From: Paenibacillus illinoisensis NBRC 15959
Lineage (GTDB): Bacteria > Bacillota > Bacilli > Paenibacillales > Paenibacillaceae
Length of the DNA: 64,000 bases
Direction: 5' to 3'
Assembly (NCBI RefSeq): GCF_004000925.1
Contig: NZ_BIME01000002.1
Coordinates: 558,001-622,000 of the forward strand
Shown here: positions 26,039 through 35,309 of the stretch, piece after piece
How the letters are laid out: each line of letters starts with the position of its first letter
Numbering within the stretch: position 1 is the stretch's first letter
Notes under the pieces: generated by a model
Databases searched by the model: none
What the model was told of the DNA's origin: nothing
Seen by the model: only the letters and a program-made list of their open reading frames with translations
Position numbers and translations under genes: made by a program

Positions 26039-27577
26039 TTACACAACGGGCTCACTCTGCTTTTTGAAATACTGTTCAATGACCAATTCAAGTACAGGCC
26101 CCGGCTCTGCACGCTGTAACTGGGACGTATCACCGAATTCCATGCGGTAAGGCTGCTCGGTACTGCTTGGAATCCAATAGGGCAAGGGTTTGCCAGTGGA
26201 ATCCAGACCATTGGGATCACCTGTCGCGATAAAATTGGACAGATAATTACACATCTGGCGTGCCAGGTCATAATGTTTACCGACGAAAGGGCGCCAGCAT
26301 TTGGCGAGAGTTTCGAAGAAAAACCACAGATCAACGGAATGGAACGTGCCTGGCTGATCCCAGCCCGGAATCTCCGCGTCGAAATTATAATAATAGAGCG
26401 GTGTCTCGGACGGATGACCACTATTGGAGCGGATCACAAGTTGAATCGCATGCTCAATCATGCGGATCGATGCCTGCTGCAATACATGATCGAGATCTCC
26501 AGTATCGGCGCCACAGCGCTGCAAAAAGGCGGGCGCATCCTCTCCAAACAGTTCAGTCGCCGTTTGCTTCAGTTCGTCCATACTGCTTACCGCAGGCTGG
26601 GTCCAAAACTCGGAAGAGGTATGCCCAAGCATGACGGGAACGAGTTCGCGCTTATGCTGTATGAAACGAATGAACGGATCACCTGTACAGAACTGATCAT
26701 CGATGACTGTTCCCCAGAAGCTTTGATATTCCAGGATTTTATCCCGCAACGTGACGGCGTCCAGCTGTCTGGCTTCATCTAAACTGGATACGCCCAGAAA
26801 ACGGAAAAAATCAACGCCCTTCTGCTCGGCATCCCGCAGTGTGCCGCGGACAGAAGGTACGCGCACATTGGGATACAGTTCGGTCGCAATTCCACTCATG
26901 ATGACAGCTCGCTGGAACAGGCCTTTGTTCTGCGGGGAAGTCATCTGACTTAGCACACTGCCGCCGCCTGCAGATTGTCCACCGATTGTTATCTGATCCG
27001 GGTCACCGCCGAAGGCAGCAATGTTACGCTTCACCCAGGCCGTACCTGCCTGCTGATCCAGATGTCCAAAGTTCGCAGGTGCTTCTGGGGATTCAGCGCT
27101 AATCTCGGGGTGGCACAGGAAACCAAACGCATTCAGACGGTAATTGACGGTAACCACGACGATTCCCCTGCGGGCAATGCGCTCACCATCAAATTCCATT
27201 TCAGCAGTATGACCTACCTGAAGCCCACCGCCAAAATACCAGACAAACACAGGCAGCTTCTCATCCGTTCGTTTGGCAGGTGTCCACACATTCAAATACA
27301 GACAATCCTCACTCATCGGCAGGTCGGGATCAACAGCCCATTCTCGCGTATAGATGTTATTATCATCAATGACGGTCGGGGCCTGCATAGAGGTGGGGGC
27401 AAAATCGAAAGCTTGCAGCACCCCATCCCAATCGGATGCAGGTTGTGGTGCACGCCAGCGGTTCTGGCCTACCGGAGGGGCGGCGAATGGGATACCTTTA
27501 AAGCTTGTAACACGTGGGTCAGCGGCAGGCAGCCCCTGAACTTGGCCATTTTCTACCTTAACAATTCTAAGCAACAC
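26039..27577 (-). CDS. Type B carboxylesterase (para-nitrobenzyl esterase-like)
   Basis: About 512 residues. The nucleophile elbow GGQSAGGGS, the oxyanion region FGGGLQVG and the N-terminal motif FKGIPFAAPPVG identify the family; length is normal. Cytosolic hydrolysis of carboxylic esters. I choose GTG 27577 because GAGAGGAG lies just before it; the ATG at 27613 has no ribosome site and adds a polar leader. It is divergent from an AraC-family regulator, its likely activator. Confidence 0.9.
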   Translation of the reverse strand: MLLRIVKVENGQVQGLPAADPRVTSFKGIPFAAPPVGQNRWRAPQPASDWDGVLQAFDFAPTSMQAPTVIDDNNIYTREWAVDPDLPMSEDCLYLNVWTPAKRTDEKLPVFVWYFGGGLQVGHTAEMEFDGERIARRGIVVVTVNYRLNAFGFLCHPEISAESPEAPANFGHLDQQAGTAWVKRNIAAFGGDPDQITIGGQSAGGGSVLSQMTSPQNKGLFQRAVIMSGIATELYPNVRVPSVRGTLRDAEQKGVDFFRFLGVSSLDEARQLDAVTLRDKILEYQSFWGTVIDDQFCTGDPFIRFIQHKRELVPVMLGHTSSEFWTQPAVSSMDELKQTATELFGEDAPAFLQRCGADTGDLDHVLQQASIRMIEHAIQLVIRSNSGHPSETPLYYYNFDAEIPGWDQPGTFHSVDLWFFFETLAKCWRPFVGKHYDLARQMCNYLSNFIATGDPNGLDSTGKPLPYWIPSSTEQPYRMEFGDTSQLQRAEPGPVLELVIEQYFKKQSEPVV

Positions 27578-27776
27578 AACATTCTCCTCTCTGAATTGAG
27601 CATCCTTATTCATGTCGATCCAAGGTGTGTGTGGTTGCGCTTACATATCTGCTGTGGGTTATGAGACCACTATCTCGATCATAAGCAACTTGAAAGGAAG
27701 TTTCTAGCATCAAAATAAATCAAAAACTCTACAAAATCATATATAATGACTGGTATCAAGAAGGGAGGAGCCGGAT

Positions 27777-28592
27777 GTGGACTCATCATGGACAGACGGG
27801 AGCAGGGCGAGTCAGGTTTATTTTATAAGCGGCGCCCATAAACCTGTCAATCTTCACCAGTGGGGACCGGGCGTGCGTGACGTTTATGCACTGCATTATA
27901 TCATGCAAGGGCAGGGTACACTGGAAACCGGGGGCCAGCAATTTCGGCTGGGTGCCGGAGAGAGCTTTATTATTTTTCCGCAAAAAGAAATCTATTACTA
28001 CCCCGATCCGGCCGATCCTTGGGAATACGTATGGATGGAGTTTAACGGACGAGACGCAGGACGACTTATAGAGTTGACACAGTTTTCGGTCCAGCATCCC
28101 GTACTGCCAGCTGCGCCGGAAACCTTGGAACCCTTGTTTCACCTGGCCTGGAATGCAGGGGCATCCCCCAGTGAAGTGTTAAGGGCGGATGCACGTTTAC
28201 ACCTGTTATTATCCTATTACATGGAGTACTTCCCACGCGAGACGCAGGAGGAAGCCAGAGATTATGTGTGGCTGTCGAGGACCTATATTGAGCAGAACTA
28301 CTGGAAATCGACCTTGACGGTTGCGGAGATTGTACAGGCCGTGAATCTGGAGCGAAGCTACCTGTTCCGCAGGTTTAAAGAAGCTACAGGCGAATCCATC
28401 TCGGCGTATATAACGGCATGCCGTATCCGGCGCGCCTGTGAGCTGCTGAAGTCTTCCAGATTGTCCATTCAATCCATAGCCTATTCGGTTGGGTACAATG
28501 ATCCGCTTTATTTTTCGAGAGTATTCAAAAAGTTAACATCGTATACACCATCAGCCTACAGGCTGTTACATCAGAAACAAGCAGAACACTAG
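27777..28592 (+). CDS. AraC-family transcriptional regulator
   Basis: 271 residues. The N-terminal cupin-type sensor domain contains GQGTLETGGQQFRLGAGESFIIFP. The C-terminal double helix-turn-helix spans about residues 170-265 (LTVAEIVQAVNLERSYLFRR, then SIQSIAYSVGYNDPLYFSR). GTG 27777 follows AAGGGAGGAG by 6 bases. The sensor resembles regulators of oligosaccharide use, and the next gene downstream (opposite strand) is an alpha-galactosidase. It may control the divergent esterase, the galactosidase, or both. Confidence 0.9.
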   Translation: MDSSWTDGSRASQVYFISGAHKPVNLHQWGPGVRDVYALHYIMQGQGTLETGGQQFRLGAGESFIIFPQKEIYYYPDPADPWEYVWMEFNGRDAGRLIELTQFSVQHPVLPAAPETLEPLFHLAWNAGASPSEVLRADARLHLLLSYYMEYFPRETQEEARDYVWLSRTYIEQNYWKSTLTVAEIVQAVNLERSYLFRRFKEATGESISAYITACRIRRACELLKSSRLSIQSIAYSVGYNDPLYFSRVFKKLTSYTPSAYRLLHQKQAEH

Positions 28593-28640
28593 GGGAATAC
28601 GGTCGGCACACTAACCGTTAAGACAGATTTGAAATTGCTT

Positions 28641-28844
28641 TTATCGAAAAAGCGCACAGTTCCCGGATTCACGGAAGTAACGAATCAGCTTCTCAATCGG
28701 ATCCCGCCCGCAATTCAGCTTCTCGCCGAGACAGTCGATACAGAGGAATTGCTGGGCTGTGCGAGAGACCAATTTGAGATAAATTCCCACATCATCGGAC
28801 AAGAGCGGAACCTGACAAGTGGTGCACAGCCTACTCTGTGCCAT
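28641..28844 (-). CDS. Small CxxC...CxxC protein next to alpha-galactosidase
   Basis: 67 residues with two CxxC pairs, C7-x2-C10 and C35-x2-C38, in a layout LCTTCQVPLLSDDVG ... FLCIDCLGEK that suggests one bound zinc. The start ATG directly abuts the galactosidase stop (TAAATG), so translation is probably coupled. Small proteins of this look occur in Firmicutes carbohydrate clusters as far as I recall, without known function. The cysteine spacing and coupling are why I call it a gene rather than a chance frame. Confidence 0.72.
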   Translation of the reverse strand: MAQSRLCTTCQVPLLSDDVGIYLKLVSRTAQQFLCIDCLGEKLNCGRDPIEKLIRYFRESGNCALFR

Positions 28845-30011
28845 TTATTTCACCAATTTGGCTCGCACGACGAGACAATCATGGGCCCCAACCACCGGTG
28901 CATAACGCTCGCGGAATACACCCAGCTCCTTGTGTTCCCAGCAATCGTAGAGTGATAGGGAATAACCCGCGGCGTAAGGTAGCCCCATATCCCAGAATTG
29001 AAGGGACAGCTCGCGTTGACTGTCACTCAGGTTGAAGAAGCCGATGGCAAGATCGCCGTCTGTCAGCACCTTCACCAGCATGAATACATCATCTGTATGG
29101 AACCATTGAGGCTCGGGTTTGATGCGATAGGCTCCGCGTGCCTCCGCATCCTGGTTGATGGCAAGCAGGTCCGGGTTCAACAAAATATCCTTGGTGGCCT
29201 GGTTGGCCTTGCGTACATCGCATCCAATCATGAGTGGTGATCCCATCATGGACCAGAGCGAGAAGTGCGTTTTGTATTCCGTGTCGTTACAGCCGCCAAT
29301 GGTTCCAATAAAGTCGTTGTTGCTTCCGCCGTACATGCCTACGATGAGCATGTCCATGTCATTATGGCAGAAGGAGCCAGTGTAGCTTTGTTTGCCGAGC
29401 TGAGACAGCGCCAGGTCCTTGACCGATTGCCAGTTGTCGCGAATGTCACCGGTGGAGCGATACATATGAGCCCCTGATTCACGAATCCACTCATATACGT
29501 TGTCCTCTCCCCAGTTGCAGGCAGAGAACAGGATATCCCGCCCGCAGTTTTTGAGTGCAAGGCTCATGCGCTTGTATAACAGTTCACCTGAGATATGGCG
29601 CGGCTTGAAACAGTAGTCATATTTTAAATAATCCACGCCCCACTCGGCGAATAACGCAGCATCCTGGAATTCATGCTCGAAGCTGCCTGGATAACCTGCA
29701 CAAGTATGTGTACCAACACAGGAATACATGCCAAATTTGAGACCTTTGTCGTGGATATAATCTGCAAGCGCCTTCATTCCGCTCGGAAATTTAGCGGGGT
29801 CTGGGACCAGATTGCCATCTACATTTCGTTCCTTCAGACTCCAGCAATCATCAATGACGATGTACTCGTATCCGGCGTCCAGATAACCCTCCGTTACAAA
29901 CACATCGGCAACATCCCGAATCAACTGCTCATTGATGTCCCATGTGAAGGTATTCCATGAATTCCATCCTAGTGCAGGGGCAAACCCCATTAACGAATGA
30001 TTGCTCATCAT
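28845..30011 (-). CDS. Alpha-galactosidase, glycoside hydrolase family 27
   Basis: 388 residues. The GH27 barrel starts with PALGWNSWNTF. The catalytic nucleophile aspartate lies in DYLKYDYC near residue 140, and the YIVIDDCW block is also typical. There is no signal peptide, so it would act on galactosides taken into the cell. AAGGAAGCGAG precedes ATG. No sugar transporter is adjacent. The small zinc protein is translated directly after it. Confidence 0.92.
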   Translation of the reverse strand: MMSNHSLMGFAPALGWNSWNTFTWDINEQLIRDVADVFVTEGYLDAGYEYIVIDDCWSLKERNVDGNLVPDPAKFPSGMKALADYIHDKGLKFGMYSCVGTHTCAGYPGSFEHEFQDAALFAEWGVDYLKYDYCFKPRHISGELLYKRMSLALKNCGRDILFSACNWGEDNVYEWIRESGAHMYRSTGDIRDNWQSVKDLALSQLGKQSYTGSFCHNDMDMLIVGMYGGSNNDFIGTIGGCNDTEYKTHFSLWSMMGSPLMIGCDVRKANQATKDILLNPDLLAINQDAEARGAYRIKPEPQWFHTDDVFMLVKVLTDGDLAIGFFNLSDSQRELSLQFWDMGLPYAAGYSLSLYDCWEHKELGVFRERYAPVVGAHDCLVVRAKLVK

Positions 30012-30363
30012 CTCGCTTCCTTCCTTATCCTGGTTTCATAAGTTATGAATAGCGTAAACACAATTCATATTTCAAAATAACTACAATGAACTTAAACGAT
30101 AAATGTGAATTCAGCCATAGCTTGACGTTGCTTCCATATGGACTGATGTTGTCCGGTAGGCTTAAATGAAGCAAACGCCAAGTACATTCATTTTATGAAA
30201 TTTGTTGAACCATAAGAAACTGGAGTATAATGACCTTTGCGGATAGCATTTAGAAGGAATTCCTTGTTTGGTAAAAAAACATATATAGAGTGGTTATAAT
30301 TGCATTTGCAAAGATTGGACCCAACTATACATCACGATAATTCCTTGAAAGGGGACATCTGTT
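30012..30363. other. Intergenic region with Fbp promoter candidate
   Basis: No gene. TTGTTG (30202-30207), an 18-base spacer and TATAAT (30226-30231) form a likely plus-strand promoter for fbp. A second TATAAT at 30295-30300 has no well-spaced -35 box. Confidence 0.45.
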
Positions 30364-32295
30364 TTGGATGAGCAATTTTTAGATCTACTTGCTGAGAAAT
30401 ATGATACGGAAGAAAAAATCATAACAGAGATTATCAACCTTGAAGCGATCTCCAATCTTCCGAAGGGAACCGAGCATTTTGTCAGTGATTTGCACGGCGA
30501 GTTCCAGGCTTTTCAGCATGTACTACGAAACGGTTCAGGTACCGTTAAAGAGAAAATCAAAGAATTATTTCGTGAGGTTTGGACAGAGCAGGAAATTAAT
30601 GATTTTGCGGCGTTAGTATATTATCCGGAAGAAAAAATAAAGCTGGTTATAGGGGACCTGAGCAATAAACAGGCTTTGAACCAGTGGTACAGACAAACGA
30701 TTGAAAACATGCTTAAGCTTGTCTCTTATGCCTCTTCCAAATATACACGCTCCAAATTGCGGAAAGCTCTGCCGAAACAGTACGTATATATTATAGAAGA
30801 GCTTCTATACAAGACGGATACGACCAACAATAAGGATCCTTATTACGAGGAAATATATGGGCAGATTATATCCTTGGGTCAGGCGGACAATCTCATTATC
30901 GGCCTTGCTTATACGACCCAGCGTCTGGTGGTTGACCACCTTCATGTGGTTGGCGATATTTATGACCGGGGGCCAGACCCCGATAAAATTATGGATACGT
31001 TAATCAACTACCATTCTGTAGACATTCAGTGGGGAAACCATGATGTGCTCTGGATCGGCGCCTATGCAGGTTCACTGGTCTGCCTTGCGAATATTATCCG
31101 GATCTGCGCGAGATACGACAATTTGGACATCATCGAAGATGTATACGGAATCAATCTTCGCCCATTGTTGAACCTGGCGGAGAAATACTATGAAGATAAT
31201 CCACCTTTCAGACCTAAGCTGCAGGGCGGCCATAACGTATCGGAGCAGGAAATTCTGCAGATCACCAAGATTCACCAGGCTATTGCCATGATTCAGTTTA
31301 AGCTTGAAATTCCGATTATCAAAAGACGCCCAGACTTTAATATGTCTGAAAGACTTCTGCTGGAGCAGATCGATTACGACAAAAATGAAATCAACATCTG
31401 CGGAAAAACATACCAGCTGGAAAACACCTGTTTTGCAACCGTAAATCCACAGAACCCGGAACAATTGCTGGAGGAAGAACGCCAGGTGATGGAAAAGCTG
31501 CTGTTCTCCGTTCAGCATTCCGAGAAGCTGGCCCGGCATATGAATTTTCTTATGAAAAAGGGCAGCCTTTATTTAAAATACAATGGAAATTTGTTGATCC
31601 ACGGCTGTATTCCTTTGGATGAAGAAGGAAATATGGAAGAAATGCAGATTGAAGACAAGACGTATGCGGGCCGTCAGCTGCTTGATGTTTTTGAAGAGAA
31701 CCTACGTTACGCCTTTGCGCATCCGGAAGAGACTGATGACCTGGCGACGGATATGGTATGGTACATCTGGACAGGGGAATGTTCCTCGCTCTTTGGCAAG
31801 AGAGAAATGACCACTTTTGAACGGTACTTTATCCAAGATAAGGAAGCGCATAAGGAGAGAAAGAACCCTTATTACCATTTACGTGAAAAGGAAGAGATCT
31901 GTCGAAAGATCTTGCAGGAGTTTGATTTGAATCCGGATCATGGACATGTCATTAACGGACACACGCCAGTTAAAGAAATTCGTGGAGAGAGCCCTGTTAA
32001 AGCAAACGGGAAAATGGTCGTCATTGACGGTGGTTTTTCCAAAGCTTATCAATCCACAACGGGTATCGCGGGATATACCTTATTGTATAATTCCTTTGGC
32101 ATGCAGCTCGTCGCTCATCAGAAATTTAATTCAAAAGAAGACGTGCTATGTAACGGAACGGATGTGTTATCCATAAAAAGACTGGTGGACAAAGAACTGG
32201 CGCGGAAACTGGTGAGGGAAACCAATATCGGGGAGAAGCTGCTGCAGAAAATCTCCAATTTGACGGATTTACTGGAATATCGCTCAATGAAATGA
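30364..32295 (+). CDS. fbp: Fructose-1,6-bisphosphatase, class III
   Basis: 643 residues, the normal length of the Firmicutes-type enzyme. Metallophosphatase motifs are SD42LH44[18 protein letters not shown] and [10 protein letters not shown]. It hydrolyses fructose 1,6-bisphosphate to fructose 6-phosphate in gluconeogenesis. The start is TTG 30364, about 9 bases after AAAGGGGAC. Monocistronic, between a promoter and a strong terminator. This is the one clearly housekeeping gene in the region. Confidence 0.96.
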   Translation: MDEQFLDLLAEKYDTEEKIITEIINLEAISNLPKGTEHFVSDLHGEFQAFQHVLRNGSGTVKEKIKELFREVWTEQEINDFAALVYYPEEKIKLVIGDLSNKQALNQWYRQTIENMLKLVSYASSKYTRSKLRKALPKQYVYIIEELLYKTDTTNNKDPYYEEIYGQIISLGQADNLIIGLAYTTQRLVVDHLHVVGDIYDRGPDPDKIMDTLINYHSVDIQWGNHDVLWIGAYAGSLVCLANIIRICARYDNLDIIEDVYGINLRPLLNLAEKYYEDNPPFRPKLQGGHNVSEQEILQITKIHQAIAMIQFKLEIPIIKRRPDFNMSERLLLEQIDYDKNEINICGKTYQLENTCFATVNPQNPEQLLEEERQVMEKLLFSVQHSEKLARHMNFLMKKGSLYLKYNGNLLIHGCIPLDEEGNMEEMQIEDKTYAGRQLLDVFEENLRYAFAHPEETDDLATDMVWYIWTGECSSLFGKREMTTFERYFIQDKEAHKERKNPYYHLREKEEICRKILQEFDLNPDHGHVINGHTPVKEIRGESPVKANGKMVVIDGGFSKAYQSTTGIAGYTLLYNSFGMQLVAHQKFNSKEDVLCNGTDVLSIKRLVDKELARKLVRETNIGEKLLQKISNLTDLLEYRSMK

Positions 32296-32352
32296 ACTAT
32301 TGCTAACTGTACTCACCCGGACCATACCGTTTGAGTGCAAATTAGTGTACAC

Positions 32353-32405
32353 GCTCGTATTGGGCAGGGGAGTCATGTTACCCTGCCTGTGCGAGCCTTT
32401 CCTTT
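32353..32405 (+). terminator. Terminator of fbp
   Basis: Two nested stems, GCTCG (32353-32357) with CGAGC (32392-32396) and GGCAGGG (32363-32369) with CCCTGCC (32381-32387), followed by CTTTCCTTTTT. Confidence 0.78.
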
Positions 32406-32518
32406 TTGTAGGTCGATCTAAAACGCGGCAGGGTATAGTGAAGGTTGGGTGACGGGTTATCATCATATTCACTATAAATCATGATAAAGCACCTATGAAA
32501 TCTATGTTGATATCTGTA

Positions 32519-33148
32519 CTAATTTTCACGATCGGCAGGACCGATTGAAAATGGTGGGGTGTGTCCAGAAAAGTCACCAGCTAAGCTTGCTAGAGGCTTC
32601 CAACTATTAATTTCAATTTTAAAATCTCCTCCATAAACTGAATGATCCACCTGCACGTGTTCAACTGTTCCAAGAATCACATGATCTTCTCCCACAGGAA
32701 TAATTCGATCCAGTTTAAGCTCAAAAGCTATGGGTGCTTCGAGCACTGCTGGCACACTGACTGTCTTGGAGATTTTAGGCGTGACACCTGCATACTCAAA
32801 CTCATTCATTTGTGGCTCGAGATTAGCAGACGAACGCTGCATTGCTTCTCCTAAAGATTCAGGTACCATATTAATAACAAACTCGCCAACCTCACGAATA
32901 TTGGTAAGTGTATCCTTAATTGTACCAGCTCTCTCTCCTACACCGGGTCCGATAGAGAGTAGCAATGTAGGCGGGGTGCGAGAGGCAATTGTGAAAAAAC
33001 TAAAGGGAGCTAAGTTAAGAAACCCCTCTTTACTTATAGAGGAAACCCACGCGATTGGTCTGGGTACAACTGCGGCAATCATTAATTTATACATTTCTTG
33101 CTCGTTTACATCGGTGTTAGTAAAATGAAGTGAGTCATATCCTGGCAT
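32519..33148 (-). CDS. Flavin reductase-like FMN-binding split-barrel protein
   Basis: 209 residues. The FMN-binding split-barrel fold is shown by VVPRPIAWVSSISKEGFLNLAPFSFF and RAGTIKDTLTNIREVGEFVINMV. Members bind FMN and reduce flavins or act as ring oxygenase partners; here there is no monooxygenase neighbour. It is divergent from an HxlR-type regulator, with two operator-like palindromes between them, so it is probably induced by a redox or electrophile signal. Confidence 0.88.
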   Translation of the reverse strand: MPGYDSLHFTNTDVNEQEMYKLMIAAVVPRPIAWVSSISKEGFLNLAPFSFFTIASRTPPTLLLSIGPGVGERAGTIKDTLTNIREVGEFVINMVPESLGEAMQRSSANLEPQMNEFEYAGVTPKISKTVSVPAVLEAPIAFELKLDRIIPVGEDHVILGTVEHVQVDHSVYGGDFKIEINSWKPLASLAGDFSGHTPPFSIGPADREN

Positions 33149-33190
33149 AACGATTCTATTGTCCTTTCATGAATTTATTTACTTGCTTAC

Positions 33191-33206
33191 ATACTCTAGT
33201 AAGTAT
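33191..33206. promoter_or_regulatory. HxlR operator candidate near the flavin reductase gene
   Basis: ATACT-CTAGTA-AGTAT is an inverted repeat with the TACT...AGTA half-sites described for YodB-type HxlR regulators, 43 bases from the flavin reductase start. Confidence 0.45.
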
Positions 33207-33230
33207 AAACACGTGCTATAAGAATAATAT

Positions 33231-33254
33231 AGTACGCACTTTGAAGTGCGTACT
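33231..33254. promoter_or_regulatory. HxlR operator candidate near the hxlR-type gene
   Basis: Perfect 24-base palindrome: AGTACGCACTT, central TG, AAGTGCGTACT. It lies 22 bases before the regulator's ATG and would give autoregulation together with control of the divergent flavin reductase gene. Confidence 0.65.
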
Positions 33255-33276
33255 TACATTTAGGGAAGTGATCTTG

Positions 33277-33639
33277 ATGAGCAATGACTCCGAACTTAGT
33301 GGAACCAATAACCTCCTAACTCCATTTGACTACACGTTAAGCGTGTTGGGCGGAAAGTGGAAGATGAAAATCATGTATCAAATAGCATGCCAAAAAATTT
33401 TACGATACGGTGAACTCAAGAGAAGTATTGTGGGGATCTCTCATAAGGTGCTCAGTTCTCAATTGAAAGAGTTAGAAGAAAGCGGGATTGTCAAACGGGT
33501 GGAGTACTCACAAACACCCCCAAAAGTCGAATATTCTCTAACTCCAAGGGGGGAAACTCTCATGCCGATTCTTGAAGAAATGTGCAAATGGGGGATGCAC
33601 AATCTCCCCGATGAAAAGCGAGAAAACTTTCAGCAGTAA
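33277..33639 (+). CDS. HxlR-family regulator
   Basis: 120 residues. Winged helix of the HxlR/YodB type: TLSVLGGKWKMKIMYQIA, LRYGELKRSIVGISHKVLSSQLKELEESGIVKR, then VEYSLTPRGETLMPILEEMCKWG. C29 lies near the helix-turn-helix start only if an upstream start is used, so redox sensing through cysteine is not assured. ATG 33277 follows GGGAAGTG; the frame is open upstream to 33169 but crosses the operator. Confidence 0.9.
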   Translation: MSNDSELSGTNNLLTPFDYTLSVLGGKWKMKIMYQIACQKILRYGELKRSIVGISHKVLSSQLKELEESGIVKRVEYSQTPPKVEYSLTPRGETLMPILEEMCKWGMHNLPDEKRENFQQ

Positions 33640-33697
33640 AATTACTTAACACGTCATTCCAGATTGAACGATGAAACGATTGAGGAGGGAAGTGGAT

Positions 33698-34765
33698 TTG
33701 AATCTTAAAGATTTCCTAGTCATTAAAAGAGCAACCGATAGCTTGGGAGAAGGAGAATTAAAACCCTATTTTCAATTTATGCTCGCCAAAATCAAATTGA
33801 TGAAGCAGCAAGAGAGAACAAGCGAAACCGTAGCTCACGAACTGATTGAACTATATGATGAGCTGATGAGTCTTCAAGAGAAAAAAGTCTTTTGGTCTCC
33901 AGTACCGACTTGTACTCATGTTCATATTGTGAATGGGGAGTCTTTTGCGGGCAGCATGAAACAAGCCTTAAGAGGACTCGGTTTCGAAGAAACGCACAAG
34001 GTTATAACGTTGCCGGAGAATTACGCTATTGGTCCGCTTGGTCTAGACTCGGCAGAAGGACGTATGGAACGCAGCAATTGGTTCAGGAATAACATCATCG
34101 GTGGATTTGAAGATTACGATGAATTCGAAAATGAATACAATGAGATTCTAGGCAAATTAGATCTAATACCAGAAGAAGCGGAGATCGTTGTTTGGACTAG
34201 TAGCAATGCTTGTGAGCAGATAGGCTTACGCCATGCGGTTCACTTACTTCACAGCAAACCTAATGCTATTTCGTTATATGATGCTTGTGCAGTCTGTGAA
34301 AAACTTTACAACCGGCCTGATGCATCCATTCATTACAGGTACTCAGGAGAGATCCCTTCTGAAAAGCTGCGAGAAGTAGTCACCAGACTAGACGATAAGA
34401 GAAGATTAAATTCTGCTGATATTACACGTCTGAAAGAAGAATGGAAGGTCATCACGGAGCAGTCAGGGACTTTACGCATATGGAGTGAACAAGCTGTGCT
34501 TGAAGTGCCAGCAGATTATTATGATGAGTACCTGTTAGAGAAATTAGATGATCTTAAGCCTCCTGCGGGTGACAAGGATTTCTTAAAATCAGCCCGTCTC
34601 ATTGGAGAGGCAATCGGGTACTGTGAACAATATATCGGAGATTCTTATTTTGAATATAGGCTGCGGGAACTCATCTATAATGGAGTTCTTGAAATTAAAG
34701 GTGTACCCGCAGGGATGCGATTTTACAGCATCAGACGCAAGCAAAAAAGGAAAGCGGATTTATAG
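33698..34765 (+). CDS. DUF1835/DUF3658-domain protein
   Basis: 355 residues from TTG 33698, which follows GAGGAGGG; the in-frame ATG 33671 has no ribosome site. The N-terminal half contains THVHIVNGESFAGSMKQAL and a WTSSNACEQIGLRHAVHLL block typical of DUF1835. The C-terminal part around ADITRLKEEWKVI, LRELIYNGVLEIKG fits DUF3658. Soluble, cytosolic, function unknown. It lies downstream of the HxlR gene by about 60 bases and may be co-transcribed. Confidence 0.78.
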   Translation: MNLKDFLVIKRATDSLGEGELKPYFQFMLAKIKLMKQQERTSETVAHELIELYDELMSLQEKKVFWSPVPTCTHVHIVNGESFAGSMKQALRGLGFEETHKVITLPENYAIGPLGLDSAEGRMERSNWFRNNIIGGFEDYDEFENEYNEILGKLDLIPEEAEIVVWTSSNACEQIGLRHAVHLLHSKPNAISLYDACAVCEKLYNRPDASIHYRYSGEIPSEKLREVVTRLDDKRRLNSADITRLKEEWKVITEQSGTLRIWSEQAVLEVPADYYDEYLLEKLDDLKPPAGDKDFLKSARLIGEAIGYCEQYIGDSYFEYRLRELIYNGVLEIKGVPAGMRFYSIRRKQKRKADL

Positions 34766-34909
34766 CGATTAATTATTATACTTTAGGATGGGAATTGGAG
34801 CATCGATTCCGTGGACAAAAACATATATTGTATGTAAATTCGCCAGTAAAACGGTTTTTTTGGCTTCATGCCTCTTTTTAATTTCGGAATGCACATTGTT
34901 CTGCAAGTT

Positions 34910-34938
34910 GTCCTTTCATCCAGAGAAGGGACTTTTTT
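34910..34938 (+). terminator. Terminator after the DUF1835 gene
   Basis: GTCCTTTC (34910-34917) pairs with GAAGGGAC (34925-34932), one G-U pair, followed by six T residues. Confidence 0.55.
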
Positions 34939-35032
34939 ATTTCAAAACGCACTGCTGCGACATTCTATGTCGTACCATGACCTCTATAATAACGGTGAAC
35001 ACACAAACTACATTGAAAAGAGGTTCACACCA

Positions 35033-35221
35033 TTGGCAAAAACCAAAAGAGGACGCGTCTTGTGGAATATTCCTTCCCGGGGGCGGGGAACATGTCCGGT
35101 ATGCAGCAGCACACGTATAAAACTGTTATATTCGCAAACGAAAACAGATGGGACAAGTCTGAAAGTATGCAAGAAATGTTCCAAAGCTGTGCAATCCAGA
35201 GTGGATAGAGCAACCGTATAA
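35033..35221 (+). CDS. Small zinc-ribbon protein
   Basis: 62 residues from TTG 35033, 8 bases after AAAGAGGT. Two zinc knuckles, C21-P-V-C24 and C46-K-K-C49, sit in a basic protein beginning MAKTKRGRVLWN and ending AVQSRVDRATV. The compact ribbon and basic N-terminus suggest nucleic-acid or ribosome association, which is inference. The longer open frame from 34868 crosses a terminator and is not likely to be coding. Confidence 0.7.
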   Translation: MAKTKRGRVLWNIPSRGRGTCPVCSSTRIKLLYSQTKTDGTSLKVCKKCSKAVQSRVDRATV

Positions 35222-35257
35222 CGTAGCAGGCCTGTTCTTCGGAGCGGGCCATTCGTT

Positions 35258-35266
35258 TGGTATAAT
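35258..35266 (+). promoter_or_regulatory. Extended -10 promoter of the WYL regulator gene
   Basis: TGGTATAAT is a consensus extended -10 element (TGnTATAAT), 44 bases before ATG 35310. Confidence 0.6.
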
Positions 35267-35309
35267 GGGTTTACGTTTTGCACATTGTGGAAACAATTGG
35301 GGGTCTGTA

